Part shown: one piece after another, positions 52,466-60,813 of the stretch
Layout: each line of letters opens with the position of its first letter
Numbering within the stretch: the stretch's first letter is position 1
NCBI GenBank assembly: GCA_004193285.1
Contig: SECP01000017.1
Coordinates: 62,001 to 126,000, forward strand
Length of the DNA: 64,000 nucleotides
Direction: 5' to 3'
Source of the DNA: Myxococcales bacterium
GTDB taxonomy: Bacteria > Myxococcota_A > Polyangia > Polyangiales > Polyangiaceae
Notes under the pieces: model-generated
What the model was told of the DNA's origin: nothing
What the model saw: only the letters and a program-made list of their open reading frames with translations
The model's database searches: none
Made by a program: the position numbers and the translations under genes

Positions 52466-53623
52466 CTAGTGGCGTCTAGCTCCCTCGCAGGCGGTGGTGG
52501 CAAACAGCTCCGGCTCTCGCCAGCCGCGCGCGAGGAACGCACCTTTGACCGCCTGCTCCACCTGCGGCACCGCGCCTTCTTCCACGAGCGTGACCGTGCA
52601 GCCGCCGAAGCCGCCGCCGGTCATTCGCGAGCCGTATACGCCCGGCTGAGCCGCGGCGACGGCGGCCGCTACGTCCAGCTCTTCGCAGCTCACCTGGTAG
52701 TCGTCCCGCAGGGAGGCGTGCGACTCCATCATGAGCTGGCCGACGCGCCCTAGCTCGCCTTCCGAGAGCGCTTCGGCCGCCGCGAGCGTGCGCGCGTTCT
52801 CCGTCACGACATGCAGGCAGCGCCGCCGAATCACGTCCGGCAGGCGACTGCTGTGCGTCGTAAAGTCCGCGAGGGACACGTCCCGCAGGCTGCGGAGGCC
52901 GGGGAGGGCCTCGGACAAGATGCTGACGCCGCGCTCACACTCGGCGCGGCGCACGTTGTATTCGGACGACGAGAGCTCGTGCTTCACCTTGGTGTCGCAC
53001 ACTAAAACTCGCGCGGTGCCGAGCCGCAAAGGGACGCGGCGCGGCTCCAGGGATCGGCAGTCGATGAGCAGCGCCGCATCACGCTCGCCCAGCGCCGCGA
53101 TGTACTGATCCATGATGCCGCACAGGGTGCCGACGTACTGGTGCTCGGCGGCCTGACCAGCCAGCGCGAGCTGCACGCGATCCGGATCCGTTTCACCGGC
53201 TAGGCTCACCAGCGCGATACCCAGCGCGAGCTCGAGCGCGGCGGAGGCCGAGAGCCCCGCGCCGTGAGGTACGTTGCTGTCCAGCAGCAGATCGCTGCCG
53301 ACGACCGGGAATTTGCGGTCCAGCAGCGCCCGCGCGGTTCCCTCCACGAAGTCCACCCAGCTACCGCGCCGCGGGGTACCTGGCCGGGCCAGGTCGACCT
53401 CGACCGTCTCCCCCAAGGTGAGCGACTTCACACGCAGGCGCGACGTACTGTTCTTGCGCCCGGCGATGTAGGTCCGCCGCTCGATGGCCATCGGCAGCAC
53501 GAACCCTTCGTTGTAGTCGGTGTGCTCCCCGATCAGGTTCACGCGGCCGGGCGCGGAAAAGAGCTGTGGAGCCCCAGAAAATTGAGCGGTGAACTGCGCC
53601 TTCAGGCTCTCGATGTCGAGCAC
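52466..53623 (-). CDS. galK: Galactokinase
   Basis: It phosphorylates galactose at C1 with ATP, the entry to the Leloir pathway. The GTG at 53623 follows AAGG at six bases and gives 385 residues; the track start is nine codons upstream. GHMP-kinase landmarks are SAPGRVNLIGEHTDYNEGFVLP (galactokinase signature), NVPHGAGLSASAALELALG (ATP loop), LCGIMDQYIAALGERD and RMTGGGFGGCTVTLVEEG. It ends 43 bp before the isomerase-like gene and is probably cotranscribed. No operator is seen upstream. Confidence 0.92.
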   Translation of the reverse strand: MLDIESLKAQFTAQFSGAPQLFSAPGRVNLIGEHTDYNEGFVLPMAIERRTYIAGRKNSTSRLRVKSLTLGETVEVDLARPGTPRRGSWVDFVEGTARALLDRKFPVVGSDLLLDSNVPHGAGLSASAALELALGIALVSLAGETDPDRVQLALAGQAAEHQYVGTLCGIMDQYIAALGERDAALLIDCRSLEPRRVPLRLGTARVLVCDTKVKHELSSSEYNVRRAECERGVSILSEALPGLRSLRDVSLADFTTHSSRLPDVIRRRCLHVVTENARTLAAAEALSEGELGRVGQLMMESHASLRDDYQVSCEELDVAAAVAAAQPGVYGSRMTGGGFGGCTVTLVEEGAVPQVEQAVKGAFLARGWREPELFATTACEGARRH

Positions 53624-53840
53624 GGTGGACCTTGGTACCAAAGCTAACACCGCTCTCTATGCGGCCAAGGGCAGATACGCTTCGCAGCAATTTCGGGGCG
53701 GCATGCCCCGGCCCCTAAGCCTGGGTACAAGAAAGCAACGCGCCCTTCGTACCAAGACGCCGCTGATTTCTCGAGCGATACAGAGCGGGAGCGCGGAGGC
53801 CTAGCCTGCCGGCCAGACGCCGTGTACCTGAAGAACGAGC

Positions 53841-54989
53841 ATGGCTGGCGTAATTCTGAAGGACGTCGTCAAGGTCTACGACGGCGGGGTTCGGGTCGTG
53901 GACCGATTCAATATGGACATCAAGGACCGCGAGTTCGTGGTCTTGGTGGGGCCCTCGGGCTGCGGCAAATCGACAACGCTCCGCATGATCGCCGGCCTGG
54001 AAGAGATCACGAGCGGGACGATTCAGATCGGCGAACAGATCGTGAACGACGTGCCCCCGAAAGACCGGGACATCGCCATGGTCTTTCAAAGCTACGCGCT
54101 CTACCCGCACATGACTTGCTACGAGAACATGGCCTTCGCGTTGAAGCTGCGCAAAACCCCGAAGGCAACCATCGACGAGAAGGTAAAAAAAGCCGCCAAA
54201 ATTCTGATGATCGAACACCTGCTCGAGCGCAAGCCCAAGGCGCTTTCCGGAGGCCAGCGCCAGCGCGTCGCGCTGGGGCGCGCCATCGTGCGAGACCCCA
54301 AGTGCTTCCTGTTCGACGAGCCCCTCTCCAATTTGGACGCGAAGCTCCGCGTCGAGATGCGCGCCGAGATCAAGCAACTGCACATGAGCTTGAACGCGAC
54401 GACCGTCTACGTCACCCACGACCAAGAAGAGGCGATGACCCTGGGTGACCGCGTGGTCGTCATGCACCAGGGCGTCGTGCAGCAGTGCGCGGGCGCGCTG
54501 GAGATCTACCATCACCCGACTAACCGCTACGTGGCTGGCTTCTTGGGCGCTCCACCGATGAACTTTTTCAGCGGTAAGCTGGTGGAAGAAGCAGGAAAGC
54601 TCTACTTCGACGAAGGCACCGGCAAGCTCCCCATCGCGGCTTGGGCCGCGGACCAGCTGAAGCCCCACGTCGGCAAGGACATCGTCATGGGCGTCCGCCC
54701 CGAATCCATTTCGGACGCCAAGCACGCTCGCTTCGCGACCGCGCCGGAAAACGGCCTCAACATGCGCGTCACCCTCGTTCAACCCTTGGGAGACAAGATG
54801 GACGTGTACGTCGCCACCGACAAGCACCCCAAGGCGGTCGCACACACGGATGCGTTCGCGGGTGCGAAGACGGGCGACACTCTGATGATGCACTTCGACA
54901 TGGGCCGGGTGCACTTCTTCGAGCCGGGCGAGATTGGCCCCAAGCTCGCGCACAACCGCACGCTGTCGGCCGTGGGCATGCCGCTTTGA
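53841..54989 (+). CDS. ABC sugar transporter ATP-binding protein (MsmK/UgpC type)
   Basis: The 382-residue protein has Walker A VGPSGCGKSTT, the Q-loop VFQSYALYPHMT, the signature LSGGQRQRVALGRA, Walker B CFLFDEPLSNLDAK and the switch His VTHDQEEAM. A C-terminal TOBE-like domain (about 240-382) with GVRPESISDA fits the carbohydrate-uptake CUT1 group, whose ATPases can serve several transporters. No permease or binding-protein gene lies in the window, so it is an orphan. It may energise oligosaccharide uptake for the locus. The gene is divergent from galK. Confidence 0.9.
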   Translation: MAGVILKDVVKVYDGGVRVVDRFNMDIKDREFVVLVGPSGCGKSTTLRMIAGLEEITSGTIQIGEQIVNDVPPKDRDIAMVFQSYALYPHMTCYENMAFALKLRKTPKATIDEKVKKAAKILMIEHLLERKPKALSGGQRQRVALGRAIVRDPKCFLFDEPLSNLDAKLRVEMRAEIKQLHMSLNATTVYVTHDQEEAMTLGDRVVVMHQGVVQQCAGALEIYHHPTNRYVAGFLGAPPMNFFSGKLVEEAGKLYFDEGTGKLPIAAWAADQLKPHVGKDIVMGVRPESISDAKHARFATAPENGLNMRVTLVQPLGDKMDVYVATDKHPKAVAHTDAFAGAKTGDTLMMHFDMGRVHFFEPGEIGPKLAHNRTLSAVGMPL

Positions 54990-55025
54990 GCGGCGGCGCC
55001 GGTACTCTGATTCTGCAGCGGGAGC

Positions 55026-55859
55026 TTACGGCAACGCGCGTTTGCGGAACTCGCCCGGCGAGATGGCGCATTCGCGAGTGAAGGCGGCGTAGAAGCGCGC
55101 GAGGGAGCCGAAGCCGGACTCCAGCGCGATCGCGAGCACGGTTTTGTCCGTCGTGAGGAGCATGAGCTGCGCTTGGGAGAGGCGCAGGCGAATGAGGTAC
55201 TGCCAGATGGACATGCCGCACTCACGACGAAACAAAGTCATCGCGTAATTGGGGTGCAGGTTGATGGCGCGCCCGATGTCCGCGGTGGAGATGTCGTCCT
55301 TGTAGTTTTCAGCGAGGAAGGCGGTGATGGCCTCCACCTGCCGGCGCGGCTTGTGCTCCGGGCTGCGCGTCGCGGCCTTCTGCTGGCGCTTGGCCGCGAG
55401 GCGCCGGAGCCGTGCCTCGAGCTCCAGCTCGCAGATGTGGAGAGCGCTTGGGTCCAAGCTGGCGGTATCTGCCACCCAGCGGCGAGTGAGCTCCGCGTCC
55501 CAAGCTGGGCTTTGCGGGTCCGTCACCATCTCCCCGCCCAGCACCTTGCGGACGAATGCGGGAGGCAAGCCCCAGCGCAGGAGCGTGGCGAGCGGGAGGC
55601 GCGCTTGCATGAACTCCGTGCCCGGCTCGGCCTCCACGATTTGATGCGGGAGCGCGCCCCAAAACACCGCAAGGGACCCCGGTGGGACGTCCACGAAGCG
55701 GCCGCCCATGAAGTAGCTCAGGCTGCCGGAATACACGAAATTGAGCTCTAAATCCCCGTGCGCCGGCTGCTCCTGCATGGGCGTTGCAACGCCGAACGTA
55801 GCGAACGTTCCTTGCGGCTCGGCATCCACGATCGCGACGGCAGCGGCCTTTTGAGGCAT
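55026..55859 (-). CDS. AraC-family transcriptional regulator (MelR-like)
   Basis: The 277-residue protein has a cupin-like N-terminal domain with LELNFVYSGSLSYFMGGRFVDVP and FWGALPHQIVEAEPG, similar to MelR, the melibiose regulator. The C-terminal double helix-turn-helix spans about residues 180-275: YKDDISTADIGRAINLHPNYAMTLF, then TVLAIALESGFGSLARFYAAFTREC and ISPGEFRKRAL. It probably senses a sugar and activates genes of the locus. Operator site F lies 40 bp upstream of its start. AraC proteins usually bind direct repeats, so it need not be the factor that binds the palindrome. Confidence 0.88.
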   Translation of the reverse strand: MPQKAAAVAIVDAEPQGTFATFGVATPMQEQPAHGDLELNFVYSGSLSYFMGGRFVDVPPGSLAVFWGALPHQIVEAEPGTEFMQARLPLATLLRWGLPPAFVRKVLGGEMVTDPQSPAWDAELTRRWVADTASLDPSALHICELELEARLRRLAAKRQQKAATRSPEHKPRRQVEAITAFLAENYKDDISTADIGRAINLHPNYAMTLFRRECGMSIWQYLIRLRLSQAQLMLLTTDKTVLAIALESGFGSLARFYAAFTRECAISPGEFRKRALP

Positions 55860-55898
55860 CTCTCGAGTGCTACATTAACATCCGAGAACGGCTTTTGT

Positions 55899-55910
55899 GA
55901 AACCGGTTCT
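55899..55910. promoter_or_regulatory. Operator site F (GAAACCGGTTCT)
   Basis: It matches the locus palindrome at 10 of 12 positions. It lies 40 bp upstream of the AraC-family gene. Confidence 0.55.
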
Positions 55911-56020
55911 ACATCGTAAGGTGTTTTTACCGAGCACTCATGAATTCCGCGGAATTTTACGACAAAGCGCGCCGCCTCCGTGTGGAGAGGGCGCGCCTTG
56001 AAACCGAGACGTGCGTCGGC

Positions 56021-57232
56021 TCAGTACGGATAGCCAGGCACGTTCATTGGAACCTTGAATAGCCCCTTCTGCATGCCCGAGCCCTGGCCGGTCACGTACA
56101 GAGTCTTGCGATCGGCACCGCCGAAAGCGACGTTCGTCACCTGGGTTCCGCCCATGCCAACGGTAAGGGTTGCGCCGATCTTCTGACCGGTCTTGTCGTA
56201 GATTTGGACCCCATCTTTGGTGATGTAGAGGTTGTCCGCGCAGTCCAACACCATGCCGTCACTGCCGCCACCAGCGACGAACTCCGTACCGGCGCCCAGC
56301 GAGCCGTCCGCCATGACGGGGTATTTCCGCAGCTGGTTGCCGCCGACGTAGAGGAAGTCTTGATTCTTCGACAGCGTGATGCCGTTGGGTTGGCTGAATT
56401 GCCCGGCAATCGGCTCCGGCATGCCTCCGGGCTTCACGATGTATGCGCGAGTCTCGGTCTGCGGGTTGGGCATGGGCGCTTGCCAGCTCGGGTCCGTGAA
56501 ATAGATGGTCCCATTGGAGTGGATGGTCAGGTCGTTCGGCGAGCCGAAGCGCTTGCCCATATACATGCTTGCGACCGGCGTCGCGGTGCCTCCCGGTAGC
56601 GCGATTTTGGAGATCGAGCCGTCGCTATGCTTGGCGCCGAACAGCTCTCCTGCGGCGTTGATGGCTAGGCCGTTCGTCCCGGAATCAGGAACGGCGACCG
56701 TCACGGTGCCGTCCGCCGTAATCTTGAGGATGCGCGAAGGCGGCGGGTTGTTTCCCTTGCCGCTGATCTCCGAAACGTAAAGCGCGTCCCCCACCCAGAC
56801 CGCGCCTTCGATATTCGTGAAGTCGTTGTTCATGTTGTTGAACGCGTCCGCGGGGGGAACCCCCTCTACGCGGACCGGCGTGCCGAACACCGGTGCGTCA
56901 AACGGCCCCGCGGGACACACGGAGCTCGGCGCGGAGCCGCCGCTCCCGCCCGAACCGCCCGTGCCGGAGCCGCTCCCGCCGGAACCGCCCGTGCCGGAGC
57001 CACCGGACGTGCTGCCACCCGTAACGGAGCCGGACGTACCGCTGCCGCCCGCGCTCGTCCCCGCCGCGGTGCCGCTGCCGCTCGTGCCACTGCCGCCCGT
57101 AGCCGGAGTGCCCGCGTTACCGCTACCGCCGCCGGAGGTGCCGGCAGTGTTGGGCGGTTGACCGGTGCCGCCATCGCCACCACAGGCCCAAACGAAGGTC
57201 AACGTCGCGAGTCCGAGCCAAGCAGTCTTCAT
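56021..57232 (-). CDS. SMP-30/gluconolactonase-like lipoprotein
   Basis: The 403-residue protein has lipobox FVWACGGD and a very long Gly/Ser/Thr linker. The domain is a six-bladed propeller of the SMP-30/gluconolaconase type: GAVWVGDALYVSEISG, RILKITADGTV, NGLAINAAGELFGA, GSPNDLTIHSNGTIYFTDPS and QPNGITLSKNQDFLYVGG. The GxPNDL stretch is typical of the metal site. It may hydrolyse sugar lactones such as cellobionolactone, or simply bind. Operator site G is 94 bp upstream. Confidence 0.82.
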   Translation of the reverse strand: MKTAWLGLATLTFVWACGGDGGTGQPPNTAGTSGGGSGNAGTPATGGSGTSGSGTAAGTSAGGSGTSGSVTGGSTSGGSGTGGSGGSGSGTGGSGGSGGSAPSSVCPAGPFDAPVFGTPVRVEGVPPADAFNNMNNDFTNIEGAVWVGDALYVSEISGKGNNPPPSRILKITADGTVTVAVPDSGTNGLAINAAGELFGAKHSDGSISKIALPGGTATPVASMYMGKRFGSPNDLTIHSNGTIYFTDPSWQAPMPNPQTETRAYIVKPGGMPEPIAGQFSQPNGITLSKNQDFLYVGGNQLRKYPVMADGSLGAGTEFVAGGGSDGMVLDCADNLYITKDGVQIYDKTGQKIGATLTVGMGGTQVTNVAFGGADRKTLYVTGQGSGMQKGLFKVPMNVPGYPY

Positions 57233-57325
57233 CTAATTCTCCACGAAGCGGGTTGAGGGCACAAACGCCAATGTTACCGAAGCTTAGCGCACGAGAAGCG
57301 CTGAGGCAGCTCACGGGGGCAACCT

Positions 57326-57337
57326 GGTACCGGTTCC
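57326..57337. promoter_or_regulatory. Operator site G (GGTACCGGTTCC)
   Basis: It matches at 11 of 12 positions and extends to CCTGGTACCGGTTCCAGG, a near-perfect 18-bp palindrome. It lies 94 bp upstream of the SMP-30-like gene. Confidence 0.7.
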
Positions 57338-57509
57338 AGGTACTCTGACACATCTCACCTGGGGGCACCCGCGGTTCGCTAGTGGCCACGCCCCTCACGC
57401 CACACTTTCGAAGCGCTCTGATGAAAATCTTCTAGCGAAAGAGGACCGCGAGCACGCCTCAAGGCGCTTGGCGCCTGCCGGCGGACCGAATACTTTTTGT
57501 GTCCTCAAC

Positions 57510-58790
57510 ATGGCAGATCCAAACAAGCTCGCGATCCTGGTTGGGGGTGGTCCTGCCCCAGGCATCAACAGCGTGATCGGGGCCGCGACGATTCGCGCCT
57601 GCCTTTCCGGCATCCCGGTGGTCGGAATTCGAGATGGTTTCCAGTGGCTGATGCGCGGAGACACCACGCACACCCGCCCGCTGGATATCGAGGCGGTCTC
57701 GCGCATTCATTTTCGAGGGGGCTCTTGTCTGGGCACCGCGCGGGCGAACCCCACGAAGGACCCCAAGACGTTGGCGGCGACGGTGAGCGCCCTCACCTCT
57801 TTGGGCGTGACCAAGCTCATCACGATAGGGGGTGACGACACGGCGTTTTCGGCGATGCGGCTCTCGGAGTCCTCACAAGGGGCGCTGAAGGTGGTGCACG
57901 TGCCAAAAACGATCGACAACGATCTGGATCTGCCGGCCTGGATCCCGACCTTCGGCTACCAAACCGCGCGCCACGTGGGGACCGGCATCGTGCGCGACCT
58001 GCTCACGGACGCGCAGACCACCTCTCGCTGGTACTTCGTGGTCGCGATGGGGCGAAAAGCGGGGCACTTGGCGCTCGGCATCGGCAAGGCAGCGGGCGCC
58101 ACGCTCACGGTGATCCCGGAGGAGTTTCCGGGCAAGCAGATCCCGATGCGCAGCATCGTGGACTTGCTCGCCGGCGCGATCATCAAGCGACTCGCCTACG
58201 GCCGCGCCGACGGGGTCGCGGTTCTGGCCGAGGGGCTGGTCGAGTCCATCCCCGAGAGTGACTTGGCGGAGCTCGAGGGCGCGGAGCGAGACGAGCATGG
58301 GCACATTCGCATCGCCGAGATCGATTTTGGGCGCATCATCAAGAGCGCGGTCGCGGCGCGTCTGCACGAGCTGGGGATCAAGGTGACCATCGTCTCCAAA
58401 GACATTGGCTACGAGCTCCGCTGCACGGACCCGATCCCGTTCGATATGGAGTACACGCGGGACCTCGGCTACTGCGCGGCCAAGTACCTCATCGAAGGCG
58501 GCTCGGGAGCCATGGTCACGGTGCAGGAGGGCAAATTCAAGCCTATCCGCTTCGAGGACATGCTCGACCCGCAAACCGGCCGCACCCGCGTGCGCATGGT
58601 GGACACGGACACGGAGTATTACAAAATCGCGCGCCGCTACATGCTGCGCCTGCGTCGGGACGACTTTGCGGCGCCGGACGAGATCGCGCGGCTCGCGGGC
58701 GTGACCAAGCTAGCCCCCGAGGCGTTCCGAGAGCAGTTCGAGTACCTGGTCAAGAGCGAGGCTCCGCCGCTAGAATTCGAATCCGCATGA
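57510..58790 (+). CDS. PPi-type 6-phosphofructokinase
   Basis: ATG 57510 gives 426 residues. The family blocks are VGGGPAPGINSVIGA, GIRDGFQWLM, IGGDDTAFSAMRL, HVPKTIDNDL and MGRKAGHLALGIG. GGDDT and PKTIDND carry the Asp and Lys that mark pyrophosphate-dependent enzymes, where ATP enzymes have GGDGS and PGTIDND. It phosphorylates fructose-6-phosphate with PPi in a reversible reaction of glycolysis. Its stop overlaps the next start by 4 bp (ATGA), so the two genes are translationally coupled. The PPi call is from residues, not assay. Confidence 0.88.
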   Translation: MADPNKLAILVGGGPAPGINSVIGAATIRACLSGIPVVGIRDGFQWLMRGDTTHTRPLDIEAVSRIHFRGGSCLGTARANPTKDPKTLAATVSALTSLGVTKLITIGGDDTAFSAMRLSESSQGALKVVHVPKTIDNDLDLPAWIPTFGYQTARHVGTGIVRDLLTDAQTTSRWYFVVAMGRKAGHLALGIGKAAGATLTVIPEEFPGKQIPMRSIVDLLAGAIIKRLAYGRADGVAVLAEGLVESIPESDLAELEGAERDEHGHIRIAEIDFGRIIKSAVAARLHELGIKVTIVSKDIGYELRCTDPIPFDMEYTRDLGYCAAKYLIEGGSGAMVTVQEGKFKPIRFEDMLDPQTGRTRVRMVDTDTEYYKIARRYMLRLRRDDFAAPDEIARLAGVTKLAPEAFREQFEYLVKSEAPPLEFESA

Positions 58791-59740
58791 GCCCTCGGTT
58801 TTCCCCTCGCCGCGCCCTCGGTCGCACCGGTTTCGTCGCCACGCAGATTGGCATCGGGGACCTGGCGGACCGCAACGTCGCGCTGGAAACGTGCGTGGCG
58901 ACGCTGCGGCGAGCCCTGGATTTTGGCCTGAACCTGGTCGACACCGCGCCCAGCTACGAAGACGGCTACAGCGAGCAGGTCGTGGGTCAGGCGCTGGCTG
59001 GGCGGCGTGAGGGAGTGTTCCTGATCGATAAAGTCGACCATTTCGATCGCGCCGTGAACGATCAGGTGGGGGCGAGCCTCGCGAGGTTGCAGCTGCCTTC
59101 CGTGGACGCGTTCGTGATGCACGGGCTGCGCGACCCGGAGCAATGGCGAGAGCTGGCGAAGCCCGGCGGCCGCTTCGAAGAGCTGGAGGCAGTGGTGAAG
59201 TCCGGCCAGGCGCGCTTTTGCGGCATCTCCGCTCATCACCCCGAGGTATTACGCGCGGCGATCGAGTCGGGCCGGTGCGACGTAGTCATGTTCCCGCTCG
59301 GCCCGTTCGTGGACGAGCGGTACGTCACCGAGATCTTGCCTCTGGCGCGGGCGCGAAACGTGGGCAGCGTGTGCTTCAAGGCTTTCGGCGCCGGCAAGCT
59401 GCTGGGCGATACCGCCGGCTACAACCAGCCGCTCGAGGCGCGCCCGCGCGGCAAATGGAGCTCCGGCGGGCAAGCCGCACGGGAAGACGGCACGTTGCCG
59501 CGGCTGAGCGTGCAAGACTGCGTGAGCTACACGCTCACCTGCGACCCGGACGTGACGCTACTCGGCATGAGCTACCCCAACGAGCAAGACGCAGCCCTTG
59601 CCGCCGCTGAGGCCTTCACCCCGCTCGGCGCCGCGGAGCTCGCTCGCATTCGGGAGGCCGCTGCGCTCGCGATTCGCGGCAAGGGGCCGTGCTGGTGGAA
59701 CCCCGACCCGCTCGCCGGAACCGAGCTGCTCGCCGAATAG
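58787..59740 (+). CDS. Aldo/keto reductase
   Basis: The 317-residue protein shows the AKR tetrad in order: Asp in NLVDTAPSY, Tyr in SYEDGYSEQVVGQAL, Lys in VFLIDKVDHF and His in DAFVMHGLRD. The opening RRALGRTGFVATQIGIG is typical of the AKR family. It reduces aldehydes or ketones, or oxidises sugars, with NAD(P)H. The ATGA overlap with the PFK gene suggests a role in sugar-phosphate-linked metabolism, which is inference. The C-terminus ends with CWWNPDPLAGTELLAE. Confidence 0.85.
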   Translation: MSPRFSPRRALGRTGFVATQIGIGDLADRNVALETCVATLRRALDFGLNLVDTAPSYEDGYSEQVVGQALAGRREGVFLIDKVDHFDRAVNDQVGASLARLQLPSVDAFVMHGLRDPEQWRELAKPGGRFEELEAVVKSGQARFCGISAHHPEVLRAAIESGRCDVVMFPLGPFVDERYVTEILPLARARNVGSVCFKAFGAGKLLGDTAGYNQPLEARPRGKWSSGGQAAREDGTLPRLSVQDCVSYTLTCDPDVTLLGMSYPNEQDAALAAAEAFTPLGAAELARIREAAALAIRGKGPCWWNPDPLAGTELLAE

Positions 59741-59845
59741 CGAGGTCGGGCTGTGCCGTCCCGGAGGGGCTCTGGGATGGTTGCGCCGAGTGAATTCGGC
59801 TTCTGAGCGGCGAGCCACTGGAGTCGCTCGCCGCTCAGTCACCGT

Positions 59846-60262
59846 TCACGCGTTCGCTGGCGTCGCGAAGGCACGGGCCGGGAAGGTGGCGTTCGAGCCC
59901 GCCGGCAAGCGGCGCCAGAAGCCATACGAGGCTCCCCAAAGCGCCAAGGTGACGACGGCCCAGCCCCACGCTTGCGGACCATCCCCCACCGCGACGTGGG
60001 CGATGACCGCGGAGCCGAGGTCGAACGCGAAACCGGCGTACGCCCATTCCTTGAGGCGCGCCGGGACGGGCGCGAGCAAAAGCGCAACGCCGAGGAGCTT
60101 GGCCCATGAGAGCTCGATTCGGAAGTAGTCCGGAAAACCCAGGTGAGAGAACGCCTGCGCGACTTGCGGGAGATTGAGCTGCGCGTAGGCGGTGAAGCCC
60201 ATCTGCAAGCAGAACAGGCCGGTGGCGATCCAGAAACCGATGCGAAGGGATTGACGCGACAT
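59846..60262 (-). CDS. DoxX-like membrane protein
   Basis: The ATG at 60262 (an alternative is 60274) gives 138 residues with four predicted helices: IGFWIATGLFCLQMGFTAYA, LLGVALLLAPVPARLKEWAYAG, FDLGSAVIAHVAVG and WAVVTLALWGASYGFW. The order and the short loops with LGFPDYF match DoxX-like (DUF4870/DoxX_2) proteins. It follows the AHSA1-like gene with 5 bp between them and completes an ArsR-AHSA1-DoxX operon seen in many soil bacteria. The function is unknown. Confidence 0.8.
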   Translation of the reverse strand: MSRQSLRIGFWIATGLFCLQMGFTAYAQLNLPQVAQAFSHLGFPDYFRIELSWAKLLGVALLLAPVPARLKEWAYAGFAFDLGSAVIAHVAVGDGPQAWGWAVVTLALWGASYGFWRRLPAGSNATFPARAFATPANA

Positions 60263-60267
60263 GTCTT

Positions 60268-60813
60268 TCACCATTTGGGGGCTTGGACGCCGAACTTTTG
60301 CGAGTACTCCGCGTGGAGCTTTTGCCAGCCTTCGAACTGCAGCGCGTCTTGCGCAACGATGCGGCCGAGCGGGTCCTCCGCCAGCAGGTGCTCCAGCACG
60401 TCCAAACAAACGTGCCAGCCTGCAGCGCCCATCGCGATGAAGTTCTTGTTGATTTGCGCCCAGAGCGTGAGCTTCGTGCCAGTGCCGACGCTCTCCAGCT
60501 CCCAGCGCACGTCGCCCCCGCCCCAGTTGTACTCGAGCAGCTTGGGCGCTTCCGCGCGCGTGATCTTCGTTTCGGACACGTACTCTTTCGGAGCGCCCAC
60601 CGTCGTGAGCTTCACGCTTGCGCCGGTGGTGCCGAGGTTGCCGTCCGCATCGAACGGCGCCCACTCGCGGAGGTGCTTCGGATCCGTGAGCGCCTTCCAC
60701 ACCTTCTCGGGGGCGTGGCGCAGGTCACGCGTGAGGACGAGCTTCCAATTGTCTCCCTCTTGCTTGTGCATCTCGGCGGTGGCGGGGCCCGTGGTGTAGT
60801 TGCGATGAGTCAT
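60268..60813 (-). CDS. SRPBCC/AHSA1-family protein
   Basis: ATG 60813 gives 181 residues and overlaps the ArsR stop (ATGA); the longer track frame runs back into arsR. The Bet v1-like fold of AHSA1 shows LTRDLRHAPEKVWKALTDPKHLREWAPFDADG, LLEYNWGGGDVRWELESVGTGTKLTLW and GWHVCLDVLEHLLAEDPLG. Such proteins bind hydrophobic ligands in a cavity. The operon with ArsR suggests the ligand or its stress is sensed upstream, which is inference. Confidence 0.85.
   Translation of the reverse strand: MTHRNYTTGPATAEMHKQEGDNWKLVLTRDLRHAPEKVWKALTDPKHLREWAPFDADGNLGTTGASVKLTTVGAPKEYVSETKITRAEAPKLLEYNWGGGDVRWELESVGTGTKLTLWAQINKNFIAMGAAGWHVCLDVLEHLLAEDPLGRIVAQDALQFEGWQKLHAEYSQKFGVQAPKW

Noticed and set aside
50897-52753. 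618-residue plus-strand ORF opposite the isomerase gene
   Set aside because: Antisense shadow of the isomerase-like and galactokinase genes, without recognisable domains.
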